From: a bacterium
GTDB lineage: Bacteria; Campylobacterota; Campylobacteria; Campylobacterales; Arcobacteraceae
Direction of reading: 5' to 3'
Assembly: GCA_018816105.1 (NCBI GenBank)
Contig: JAHIWE010000020.1
Coordinates: forward strand, 17,401 to 81,400
DNA: 64,000 nt
Position 1 is the stretch's first letter. Every line of letters starts with the position of its first letter. The position numbers and the translations under genes are program-made. Below are positions 20,026 through 29,292 of this stretch, piece by piece. The notes under the pieces were generated by a model that worked only from the letters and a program-made list of their open reading frames with translations, searched no databases and was not told the origin of the DNA.

Positions 20026-22068
20026 ATGTCACAAAAAAATGCAGAAGAGCAACTTCAAACAGCCTTAACAACAACTTTTCTAGCTAATTTAGTTTTTCTT
20101 AAAGAGTATGATAATAATTTATATCAAAAAGTAGATGAACTATCAAAAATGATTAATGAAGGTATTTATAAAGAAAAATATGCATTAGACTTTATAAAAG
20201 AAAATGGAGATTTTGATATATATGATTTGATTAATGATAAATATTTATATAATCAAAAACCAAAAAAGATAAATAATGATTTAGTTCAAAAAGTGCAATT
20301 TGATGAAAAAGAGTCTATTTTTACCCTTGAAAATATTTTTACTATAAAAGAAAATTTTACAATGGATCCAAATATTAGATTTGATATAAAAAATTATTCA
20401 CAATCAGTTCAAATGACTATTAGTGATATATCTAAATATACAAATACTTTAAAAGATTTTTTAGAAAATAAGAAAAAAAGATTAAAAAAGATTAAAAAGT
20501 TTATTTTTATTGGAACTTTACTTGGAAGACATATTCCAAAAATTGCAGAAAAAGTTGATGCAGATTTATATTTGGTTTGTGAAAGAAATTTAGAAATATT
20601 TAGATTATCTTTATTTACTGTTGACTATACAGTATTAGCAAAAAAAGGTGTTATTTTTTCAATAATGGATAATCCTATTCAAGAAGAAGAAAAAATATTT
20701 CAATTTTTTAATATTAATTCTTTTGATAATTATCTTATAAAATTCTCTTCAACTAGAATCAATGTTAAAGAATATATAGATTACTTATTATCCTCTTTTA
20801 TGTGTATAAAACCAACATCTTATGATTATAATAGATATTTGTACACTTTTATAAACAGAAGTACTAAAACTTTAAATAGTAATTATAAAACCCTTTTAAT
20901 TAATAAGATTAAAAATAAATCATCTATATTTAAAAATCATCCTGTTCTTTTTATTGGAGCAGGGCCTTCTTTAGATGAAAATATTCTTTGGATTAAAAAC
21001 AATCAAAGTAAATTTTTCATTGTAACAATAGGGGCGGCTTATAAAAAGCTATTACAAAATGATATTAAAATCAATTTGATAATTACATTAGATGAAAAAT
21101 ATGAAGAATTAAATATGAATCAATTTGATGATGAAAGTGTTTCTTTAATTAATGATGAAACTCTTATTGCAGCATCATGTATGACCGATAGTAGGATATT
21201 AGAAAAATTTAAAAAAGACAATCTTTTTTTATATGAGATATTTGCTCCTTTTCATCGTAGAAATATTGAATTAACAGGTTTTAGTGTAGGAGAAATTGCT
21301 ATACAATTATTATTAAATATGAATGTAAATAAACTATATTTAATTGGCTTAGATATGGCATTAAATCAAGATACAGGGAAATCACACTTTGAAGGCAATA
21401 GTGAAGAGTTAACATATAATTTTGAAGAAGAAAATAGAGATGTTTTTGGATTAAGAGAAGGGCTTTTAAAAGTAAAAGGTAATTTAGAAAAAGAAGTATA
21501 CACAACAGCTGTTTATTATACTTCAATCAAATATATTGATAAGTATTTAAGTTTAAAAAATGATGATACTAATATTTATAATTTATCAAAACATGGTGCA
21601 TATTTTAATAATTCTATTCCTACAAAAGTTGAAAATATAAACTTTGAAGATTTTGAAGATTTAAAATTTGATAATAAAACTATACTAAATTTATTTAATA
21701 CTTCTTCTTTATCTTTCTTGGAAAATAATTCAAAATCAGAAATCCAAAAAGTGATTAATTTTATAAGAAATAATATTGAAACAAATTTTAAACAATATAA
21801 AGAACAAAAATATACAACTTATGAAGATTTTCTATATGGAACAATAAAACAATTGTCTCTTATAACAGATTATGAGTTTAAAAATAGTTCTATTGCTTAT
21901 ATTCTAAGGAATTATTCTCAAATAATATTACCTTATCTGTCTTATCATTTTAATGATTTAAAAATTAAAAATGAAAGTAAAAAGATAGAAAAAATTAAAA
22001 AGATATTTACAGATCAAATAGAACAGATTTTTTATGATTATATGAAATTTTTGGAAAGAGTTGTATAA
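20026..22068 (+). CDS. Motility accessory factor (Maf)/DUF115-family putative flagellin glycosyltransferase
   Basis: HPVLFIGAGPSLDENILWIKNNQSKFFIVTIGAAYKKLLQNDIKINLIITLD; adjacent flagellin gene. Confidence 0.85.
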   Translation: MSQKNAEEQLQTALTTTFLANLVFLKEYDNNLYQKVDELSKMINEGIYKEKYALDFIKENGDFDIYDLINDKYLYNQKPKKINNDLVQKVQFDEKESIFTLENIFTIKENFTMDPNIRFDIKNYSQSVQMTISDISKYTNTLKDFLENKKKRLKKIKKFIFIGTLLGRHIPKIAEKVDADLYLVCERNLEIFRLSLFTVDYTVLAKKGVIFSIMDNPIQEEEKIFQFFNINSFDNYLIKFSSTRINVKEYIDYLLSSFMCIKPTSYDYNRYLYTFINRSTKTLNSNYKTLLINKIKNKSSIFKNHPVLFIGAGPSLDENILWIKNNQSKFFIVTIGAAYKKLLQNDIKINLIITLDEKYEELNMNQFDDESVSLINDETLIAASCMTDSRILEKFKKDNLFLYEIFAPFHRRNIELTGFSVGEIAIQLLLNMNVNKLYLIGLDMALNQDTGKSHFEGNSEELTYNFEEENRDVFGLREGLLKVKGNLEKEVYTTAVYYTSIKYIDKYLSLKNDDTNIYNLSKHGAYFNNSIPTKVENINFEDFEDLKFDNKTILNLFNTSSLSFLENNSKSEIQKVINFIRNNIETNFKQYKEQKYTTYEDFLYGTIKQLSLITDYEFKNSSIAYILRNYSQIILPYLSYHFNDLKIKNESKKIEKIKKIFTDQIEQIFYDYMKFLERVV

Positions 22069-22093
22069 ATGTAGAGATTCAAAATCTCTACAT
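22069..22093. terminator. Bidirectional intrinsic terminator-like hairpin between maf and flagellin
   Basis: ATGTAGAGAT-TCAAA-ATCTCTACAT, perfect 10-bp stem between convergent genes. Confidence 0.75.
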
Positions 22094-22100
22094 CTATTAT

Positions 22101-22946
22101 TTATTGTAATAATCTAAGAACGTTTTGTTGAACAGAATTTGCTTGACTGATTGCATAAGAACCAGCTTGAGAAATAATGTTTTGTTTGTTGAAATTTGCA
22201 GATTCTTGTGCATAATCAACATCTCTAATAATAGATTCAGCTGCTTTTACATTTGTAGCTTGAGTCATTAAGTTTCTAACAGCTGATTCAACTTGATTTT
22301 GAGTAGAACCCACATCTCCTCTGTATCCATTTAGAGTTGTAATCGCAGTATCAACAATTGTTTGTTGTGCTGCAGCAACACTTTGTGTTAATCCATTAGC
22401 ACTTAATCCAGCTAATGTAGATAATGATAAACCAGAAGTATTAGATCTGATTGCTGTATTACTAATAGTATCACTTGAAGTTTCACCAACTTGGAATGTT
22501 AATCCAGAAGATGCCGCTTTACTAGATGAACTAGCTTGTAATAAAGTTGTACCATTATAGTTTGTTTGAGCTGCAATGTTATCTAATTGATCTAAAAGTT
22601 TGTCAATATCTTTTCTAATTGATTCTCTACCATCAGATGATGTAGTATCAGTATTAGCTTGAATTAATTTAGCTTTGATAGTATCAAGAATATTTGATTG
22701 CTCAGACATAGATTTATCAGCAATTTGTAATAAAGAAACAGCTGAATTACCATTTGCAACACCTTGATTAATTGAAGTTGCTTGAGTTCTTAATTTATCA
22801 GCAATTGCTAAACCAGATGCATCATCAGAAGCTTTATTGATTTTTAAACCAGTAGAAAGTTTTTCTAATGAATTACTTAGAGTTTTATTTGTATTTGACG
22901 CTGCTTCTTGAGCAGTCAACGATGAAACGTTAGTATTAATTCTCAT
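22101..22946 (-). CDS. flaA: Flagellin
   Basis: MRINTNVSSLTAQEAASNTNKTLSNSLEKLSTGLKINKASDDASGLAIADKLR; C-term QANSVQQNVLRLLQ. Confidence 0.96.
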   Translation of the reverse strand: MRINTNVSSLTAQEAASNTNKTLSNSLEKLSTGLKINKASDDASGLAIADKLRTQATSINQGVANGNSAVSLLQIADKSMSEQSNILDTIKAKLIQANTDTTSSDGRESIRKDIDKLLDQLDNIAAQTNYNGTTLLQASSSSKAASSGLTFQVGETSSDTISNTAIRSNTSGLSLSTLAGLSANGLTQSVAAAQQTIVDTAITTLNGYRGDVGSTQNQVESAVRNLMTQATNVKAAESIIRDVDYAQESANFNKQNIISQAGSYAISQANSVQQNVLRLLQ

Positions 22947-22973
22947 AATAAATCCTTTTTATATATGACACAT

Positions 22974-22993
22974 TGTGATTTGAATAAATCACA
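22974..22993. promoter_or_regulatory. Perfect 8-bp inverted repeat in flagellin leader region
   Basis: TGTGATTT-GAAT-AAATCACA, 28-47 nt upstream of the flagellin start codon. Confidence 0.45.
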
Positions 22994-23113
22994 TCCTCAA
23001 ACCTTCTTGTTTCACCAAGCATAGAGAGGAAAGCTTTTCTTCTCTTCGGAATCCATTGATCCCTAATCTTTATATTGAAAGTATGGCACACCATTTCTTA
23101 AAATTAGATTAAA

Positions 23114-24238
23114 TTAGTTGATCTTTTTTAGAATAATTCCACTTTCTATATGATTTGTATAAGCAAATTGGTCAAATAGTGCAAACTTTACTATTTCATG
23201 GGTTTTTACTAGTTCATGTAAGTCTCTATGTAGAGTTTCTGGATCACATGAGATATATATAATTTGTTCAAAATCTTTTGCTAGTGCTCTTGTGATATCA
23301 TCAAGTCCAGCTCTTGGAGGGTCCATAAATATAGTATCAAAGTCATAATCTTTTAGATTTACATCTTTTAATCTATTAAAAGTTCGAACTTCTTGAAGCC
23401 CTTGTGTGAACTCTTCTGCACTCATTCTAATAAACTCTATATTAGAGATATTATTTAACTCACAGTTTCTTCTTGCTGACTTTATTGATGTTTTTGAAAT
23501 TTCAGTTGCTAGGACTTTATTAAATTTTGTAGAAAGTGGTATTGTAAAGTTTCCACCACCACAGTAAAGTTCACATAAGTCTTTTGAAGAGTCTTGAATG
23601 TTATTTAAAACCCATTCAATCATTTGAATATTTACATTTGTATTTGGTTGAGTAAATCCACCTTCTTGATATTCAAAATTATAATCTTTGTTGTTTATAT
23701 TTAGTTTCTCAGAAATCAAATCTTTACTTATGATTTGTTTTTGTTTTCTACTTCTTCCTATGATTTTGATATTTACTTTGTTTTCAAGCTCTTTTGCAAG
23801 AATATTCCATGCTTCACTTAGTTTTCTATGATAAATTAAAGTTACAAGTAAATCATTTGTTGTACTTCCTAGAAATTCAATTCCAAAAAGTTTATTCTCA
23901 AGCTCTTTTTCTTTTGTTATCAGTTCTAGAAGTTTTGGCATAACTTCTTGAATATGGGGGCTTACTATTTGACATGAGTCTATTTCTAATACATTTTTAT
24001 TAAAATCATTCATAGCATATGAAATAGAATGGTTTCCCTTTTCATCTTTTTCCCACCAAATTCTAAACTCAGCTCTATTTCTAAAAGCTTCTTCACTACT
24101 CTTAATAATGTCAAAATCCATAGATGTAAAGTTTGAAAATCTTTGTTTTTCTCTTTGTACTTTAAAGTCTAGTTGTTCTGCATAACTTTTATCATATAGT
24201 GTACATGAAGCACATTTACCAAAATATTCACAATTCAT
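23114..24238 (-). CDS. trmA: tRNA (uracil-5-)-methyltransferase TrmA
   Basis: YQEGGFTQPNTNVNIQMIEWVL...DLCELYCGGGNFTIPL...FMDPPRAGLD...ISCDPETLHRDL. Confidence 0.93.
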   Translation of the reverse strand: MNCEYFGKCASCTLYDKSYAEQLDFKVQREKQRFSNFTSMDFDIIKSSEEAFRNRAEFRIWWEKDEKGNHSISYAMNDFNKNVLEIDSCQIVSPHIQEVMPKLLELITKEKELENKLFGIEFLGSTTNDLLVTLIYHRKLSEAWNILAKELENKVNIKIIGRSRKQKQIISKDLISEKLNINNKDYNFEYQEGGFTQPNTNVNIQMIEWVLNNIQDSSKDLCELYCGGGNFTIPLSTKFNKVLATEISKTSIKSARRNCELNNISNIEFIRMSAEEFTQGLQEVRTFNRLKDVNLKDYDFDTIFMDPPRAGLDDITRALAKDFEQIIYISCDPETLHRDLHELVKTHEIVKFALFDQFAYTNHIESGIILKKIN

Positions 24239-24344
24239 AATTTTCCTTGAAATTAGGTCTCCCGATTTAAAGGGAACCGATGTTTTTTATTTACTCTTAA
24301 AACACAAAAATAAATTTAGTTAAAAGTAATAAAACTTTAAAGAG

Positions 24345-24360
24345 GTGCAAGGTCTTGCAC
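24345..24360. other. Hairpin followed by T-rich tract in divergent trmA/helicase intergenic region
   Basis: GTGCAAGGTCTTGCAC then TTATATATTTTTT. Confidence 0.4.
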
Positions 24361-24397
24361 TTATATATTTTTTAATCTAGAATTATATTGAATTCAT

Positions 24398-24403
24398 TAT
24401 AAT
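24398..24403 (+). promoter_or_regulatory. TATAAT -10 hexamer 6 nt before helicase ATG
   Basis: TATAAT-ACGCTC-ATG. Confidence 0.5.
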
Positions 24404-24409
24404 ACGCTC

Positions 24410-25981
24410 ATGAAAGAAAATTGGCAACAACAACTACAATCACTACTAAATTGTGATTTAAAAACCTTATATCCATTAGCAAGAAGTTTAAACAGAAAGC
24501 TAGAGTTTTATGTGGGACCTACAAATAGTGGTAAAACATATAATGCAATGCAAAAATTAAAAGAGGCCAACTCTGGACTTTATTTAGCACCTTTGCGACT
24601 TTTGGCACTTGAAGGTTATGAAGATTTGAAAGCTTCAAATCTACAAGCTTCACTAATCACAGGTGAAGAGCAAATGTTAAATGAAGATGCAGCGCATGTT
24701 TGCTCTACTATTGAAATGTTAGATTTTGATTTAGATGTTGATGTGGCTGTTATTGATGAAGTTCAAATGCTTGATGATATAGATAGAGGTTGGGCATGGG
24801 TAAATGCAATCATTGGATGTCCAGCTAAAAAAATCATTATGACAGGAAGTGTAAATGCACTTGATGCTGTTAAAAGAATCGCAGCATATTTAGATGAAGA
24901 TTTAGAAATAGTAAAACATCAAAGAAAAAATGAACTAAAAGTTTTACCTAAATGGACATCATTAGATAAACTAGAAGATGGAACTGCACTAATCGCATTT
25001 TCAAGAGCAGATGTTTTAAGATTAAAACATAGACTTCAAAAAAATTATACAGTTTCAGTAATTTATGGAAATTTATCACCTGAGGTTAGACGTGATGAAG
25101 CTCAAAGATTTAGAGAGAAAAAAAGTCAGATTCTAATAGCAACAGATGCAATTGCTATGGGATTAAATCTTCCTATTAAAACTATCTTATTTACAACAGA
25201 CACTAAGTTTGATGGGGTTAGTAAAAGAAAAATTACAGTAAATGAAATCACTCAAATTGCAGGTCGAGCAGGTCGATATGGTCACTTTGAAGCAGGATTT
25301 TTAGGTGCCACTAGAAGAGATGTATTAGAGCACATAAAAGTTGAATTTGAAGCACCTATAAAAACTATAAAACCACCTTTTAAAGTAAAAATAAATGCAA
25401 ACCAACTAGAAGCCTTGGCTGCTCATATTAAAACAAACTCTTTAACAAAAGTATTAAAGTTTTTTGCTGATAATATGTATTTTTCTGGACCATTTATAGC
25501 TGCAAACATTTCTTCTATGATTGAAGCTGCAAAAATAGTTGATACTAAGATTAATCTAAAACTTGAAGAAAAATATCTTTTAGCACAAGCTCCAATTACT
25601 GCAAAATCAAACATAATCATTCAAGCTTATGATGCATATATTGCAAGTGTGATTAAAAAAAGAGTTTGTCATTATAAACCATCTATTACCTTGCCTAAAA
25701 AAGCTATTACTCAAAGAGATTTATTACTTGTGGAAGATGAAGTTAAAAAAATATCTTTATATCTTTGGCTTTCATATAAGTTTCCAGATCTTTTTCCTGA
25801 TCATGATAAAGCGTATATTTTGAGAAACTCGTTTAACTCTTTTATAGAAAAATCATTAAAGGGAAATCTAATACAAGAAGAAATGCCTAGAAAAACTTTT
25901 ACAAAAAGAAGAGAAGCTGACCATAAAAACGAAAAAAGTATCAAAAAAAATTATAATTCAAGAAGACGGAAAACAATTTAA
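24410..25981 (+). CDS. SUV3-like superfamily 2 RNA helicase
   Basis: FYVGPTNSGKTYNAM, APLRLLALEGYE, VAVIDEVQMLDD, TGS, QIAGRAGRYG. Confidence 0.85.
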   Translation: MKENWQQQLQSLLNCDLKTLYPLARSLNRKLEFYVGPTNSGKTYNAMQKLKEANSGLYLAPLRLLALEGYEDLKASNLQASLITGEEQMLNEDAAHVCSTIEMLDFDLDVDVAVIDEVQMLDDIDRGWAWVNAIIGCPAKKIIMTGSVNALDAVKRIAAYLDEDLEIVKHQRKNELKVLPKWTSLDKLEDGTALIAFSRADVLRLKHRLQKNYTVSVIYGNLSPEVRRDEAQRFREKKSQILIATDAIAMGLNLPIKTILFTTDTKFDGVSKRKITVNEITQIAGRAGRYGHFEAGFLGATRRDVLEHIKVEFEAPIKTIKPPFKVKINANQLEALAAHIKTNSLTKVLKFFADNMYFSGPFIAANISSMIEAAKIVDTKINLKLEEKYLLAQAPITAKSNIIIQAYDAYIASVIKKRVCHYKPSITLPKKAITQRDLLLVEDEVKKISLYLWLSYKFPDLFPDHDKAYILRNSFNSFIEKSLKGNLIQEEMPRKTFTKRREADHKNEKSIKKNYNSRRRKTI

Positions 25982-26041
25982 TAAAAAATTAGCTAAAATA
26001 ATCAATTAAATAAATGAAAAGATATAAAAGGAACGTCTAGA

Positions 26042-27973
26042 GTGTTTGGATTTTTTAAAGTTAGTGAAGACCTTTTCTATGAAGAATTACTATCTGAAAA
26101 TATGGATAGTGATAAAATTCAAAAATATATAGATAAGGGTATAAATCTAAATAAAAAATATGAAAAAGGACGAACTATTTTATATCCTTTGGTTGCAAAA
26201 AGAAAAATTGATGCAATCAAAATTTTGTTAAAAAACAAGATAGATATAAATTCTGAAGATAATTTTGGACGAACAGTTTTAGATGAAGCAGCCCAACGTT
26301 CAGATGGTGTTATGGTTAGATTTTTACTTGAGAATGGTTTTGATATTAATCGTAAAAATAGTTCAGGAAGAACAATTTTGCAAGATGTCGCTCTTGAAGG
26401 TAACTATAAAATATTTCAAATTTTAATGAATCACCGAGCTGCTTTTAATATAAAAGACTCTTATGGCAAAACTGTATTATTTGATGCTGTTGAAGGTGGT
26501 AATCTTAATATTTTAAAAGATGTTATAAATTATGTTGATACTTTAAATATTTTAGACGAAAATAATCAATCTGCTCTTTTTAAAGCTGTATTAAAAGAAG
26601 ATAATTCTTTAGCTCAAGCTTTAATTTCACATGGAATTAATGTAAATTTTTTGGATAAAGATGGTCAAAATGTACTTTTTAATACTATTTTACAAGGTTC
26701 AAAAAATATCTCTTTAATAGAACTACTTTTAAAAAAAGAAATAAATTTAAATATTGTTGATAATAGTAATAGAAATATAATTGATGAACTTTTATTTGTA
26801 CATGATTTACAAAAAAATGCTAAAGAGCTTGATGGTAAATATAAGCTAATAAGCCCTGACAAAGATTATTTATCTTTGGCTCTTTTATTTATTGAAAATG
26901 GATTAGATATTGATAAAACCCATGAAGATGGGAAAACAACACTTCAAAAAGAAATAGAAAAGAAAAATATTGCAAATGTGGAATTTTTAATTGAATGTGG
27001 TGCTGATGTAAATATTAGTGATGAAAATGATAAAAATATTATTTACAAAGAAATCATGAAAGGTTACTCAAACTATAAAATGATTGATTATTTAGTTTCA
27101 AAAGGTGCTGATATTGAAGCTAAAGATTTAGATGAGAAAACTGTTATTGATGATATTGTTGAAATAATTGCAATTCAAAAAGGTTTTAAAAAACCTAATC
27201 CTTTTCTTTGCGAGATAATAAAAGAAGATGAAAAATATGATGTTTTATTAAAAAAAGTATTAACTCATAAACCAAATCTAGAAGCACAAAGACTTGATGG
27301 AAAGAATATTCTATTTGATTTAGTTTTATATAATGATTTTGAAACATTAAAAACTATTATAAATCATGGTGTAAATTTAAATATTACAGATAAAAGAAAA
27401 TATACACCTTTGATGTATATGGTAGAAGAGGGTTTAAAAATAAAAGATAAAAGAGAAAAAGATGCTTTTATTGAAAGATTAGTCTTTTTTTTAAAATATA
27501 GAGTAAATATTAATATTCAAGATAATGATGGAAGAACCGTAGTTCACAAAGCTGTAATTGCAAATGATTTACTAGTTGTAGAAAAACTTCTAACAAAAAA
27601 AGCAGATTTATCTTTGCAAGATATTCATGGAAGAACAGCACTTCATCATACTCAATGGCATGGTAATTATAAAATTGCTAGATGGTTAATTGCTGCTGGT
27701 GGAGATATGAATCAGCCTGATAAATCAGGCTTTACTTTGTTAAATTATGCAACTATTTTTGGGCATATTAGATTAATAGTAGCACTTATAGCATCTGGTG
27801 TTTTAATGTACAATCGGAATCCAAAAAACAAAAAAGTCGCACAGTTTTTCAAAGATAGAGAAAAAAATTTAGAAAAATTAGTAACAACAAATGTAAACGA
27901 TCTTAAAATGCAAGCTGCATTAGTTGAGGTTGCAGATAATTTTAGAAATGAAATAGATGAAGTATTAAAATAA
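26042..27973 (+). CDS. Ankyrin-repeat protein
   Basis: Many ~33-aa repeats, e.g. DGRTVVHKAVIANDLLVVEKLLTKKADLSLQDIHGRTALHH; GTG start. Confidence 0.88.
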   Translation: MFGFFKVSEDLFYEELLSENMDSDKIQKYIDKGINLNKKYEKGRTILYPLVAKRKIDAIKILLKNKIDINSEDNFGRTVLDEAAQRSDGVMVRFLLENGFDINRKNSSGRTILQDVALEGNYKIFQILMNHRAAFNIKDSYGKTVLFDAVEGGNLNILKDVINYVDTLNILDENNQSALFKAVLKEDNSLAQALISHGINVNFLDKDGQNVLFNTILQGSKNISLIELLLKKEINLNIVDNSNRNIIDELLFVHDLQKNAKELDGKYKLISPDKDYLSLALLFIENGLDIDKTHEDGKTTLQKEIEKKNIANVEFLIECGADVNISDENDKNIIYKEIMKGYSNYKMIDYLVSKGADIEAKDLDEKTVIDDIVEIIAIQKGFKKPNPFLCEIIKEDEKYDVLLKKVLTHKPNLEAQRLDGKNILFDLVLYNDFETLKTIINHGVNLNITDKRKYTPLMYMVEEGLKIKDKREKDAFIERLVFFLKYRVNINIQDNDGRTVVHKAVIANDLLVVEKLLTKKADLSLQDIHGRTALHHTQWHGNYKIARWLIAAGGDMNQPDKSGFTLLNYATIFGHIRLIVALIASGVLMYNRNPKNKKVAQFFKDREKNLEKLVTTNVNDLKMQAALVEVADNFRNEIDEVLK

Positions 27974-27987
27974 GAAAAAGGAAAAAA

Positions 27988-29286
27988 ATGTTTAACAAAT
28001 CAATTATAATTTTAGCAGCAGGTGCAGGTACAAGAATGAAGTCTGATACTCCAAAAGTATTACATAAGATTTCTGGAAAAGCAATGTTATATTATTCAAT
28101 AAAAGAGGCTTTAAAATTAAGTGATGATATTACTGTAGTTTTATTTCATCAAGCAGCACGTGTTCAAGCTGAAATGGAAAAATATTTTACTAATATAAAT
28201 TTTGTTATTCAAAATCATGCTAATTATCCTGGAACTGGTGGAGCTGTTATGAATATCACTCCAAAATATGAAAAAGTATTAGTTCTAAATGGTGATATGC
28301 CTTTAATTCAATCAAGTGAGTTAGAAAAATTTGATATCGATGCAACAATTGTAATGTCTGTATTAGAACTTGATAGTGCTGATGGATACGGAAGAGTAAT
28401 TATAGAAAATGGAAATGTTAAAAAAATAGTTGAGCAAAAAGATGCAAATACTAGTGAATTAGCAGTTACAACAGCAAATGCAGGAATCTATCAATTTGAA
28501 ACAAAATTTTTACTTGAAAACTTAGTAAAATTAAATAATAACAATGCCCAAAAAGAGTATTACATCACAGATTTAATAGAAATGGCAATAGAGCAAGGAA
28601 AGGTTTTAAAACCACTTGCTGTGAATGAAGAAAATTTCAAAGGTGTAAATTCAAAAGTTGAACTAGCAGACGCAGAAGTAATTCATCAAAATAGAATTAA
28701 AAAAGAGTTCTTAAAAGCTGGTGTTATTATGAGATTACCTGATACTATTTATATAGAAGAGGGCGTTGAAATTGAGGGTGAAAGTATTATTGAAAATGGT
28801 GTGAGTCTGCTTGGAAACTCAAAAATCATAAATTCACATATTAAAACAAACTCAGTTGTTGAAGACTCAATTGTAAGAGATAGTGATGTTGGACCAATGG
28901 CTAGAATACGTCCAGGAAGTGATTTAAATAAAACACATATTGGAAACTTTGTAGAGACTAAGAAAGCTATTTTAAATGGTGTAAAAGCTGGTCACCTTTC
29001 ATATCTTGGTGATTGTACAATAGATGAAGGAACAAATATAGGTTGTGGAACAATAACTTGTAATTATGATGGTGTTAATAAACATCAAACAATCATTGGT
29101 AAAAATGTATTTGTAGGAAGCGATACTCAGTTTGTGGCACCTGTAAATATTGAAGACGATGTATTAATAGGAGCTGGTTCAACAGTAACTGGAAATGTAA
29201 AAAAAGGTGAATTGTATTTAACAAGGGCAAAAGCAAAAACTATTGATGGTTACTTTTACAAACATTTTTCAAGTAAAAAAAAGTAG
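27988..29286 (+). CDS. glmU: Bifunctional GlcNAc-1-P uridyltransferase/GlcN-1-P acetyltransferase
   Basis: IILAAGAGTRMKSDTPKVLHKISGK; C-terminal left-handed beta-helix region, IGNFVETKKA...NYDGVNKH. Confidence 0.96.
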   Translation: MFNKSIIILAAGAGTRMKSDTPKVLHKISGKAMLYYSIKEALKLSDDITVVLFHQAARVQAEMEKYFTNINFVIQNHANYPGTGGAVMNITPKYEKVLVLNGDMPLIQSSELEKFDIDATIVMSVLELDSADGYGRVIIENGNVKKIVEQKDANTSELAVTTANAGIYQFETKFLLENLVKLNNNNAQKEYYITDLIEMAIEQGKVLKPLAVNEENFKGVNSKVELADAEVIHQNRIKKEFLKAGVIMRLPDTIYIEEGVEIEGESIIENGVSLLGNSKIINSHIKTNSVVEDSIVRDSDVGPMARIRPGSDLNKTHIGNFVETKKAILNGVKAGHLSYLGDCTIDEGTNIGCGTITCNYDGVNKHQTIIGKNVFVGSDTQFVAPVNIEDDVLIGAGSTVTGNVKKGELYLTRAKAKTIDGYFYKHFSSKKK

Positions 29287-29292
29287 AAAAAT

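Noticed and set aside
1-22068. Poly-G/C phase-variation tracts in glycan genes as in Campylobacter jejuni
   Set aside because: No long G or C homopolymers seen; only A/T runs of about 8, common in AT-rich DNA.
22975-22993. TGTGA...TCACA in flagellin leader as a CRP site
   Set aside because: Half-site spacing is 10 nt rather than 6, and Campylobacterota generally lack classical CRP regulation.
23080-23098. TGGCAC-containing sequence near the flagellin upstream region as a sigma54 site
   Set aside because: TGGCAC is on the + strand pointing away from flagellin, and the -12 GC is missing in either orientation.
27714-27731. AGCCTGAT-AA-ATCAGGCT palindrome resembling a terminator inside the ankyrin gene
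   Set aside because: Fully within coding sequence and explained by the codons of NQPDKSGF; no evidence of function.
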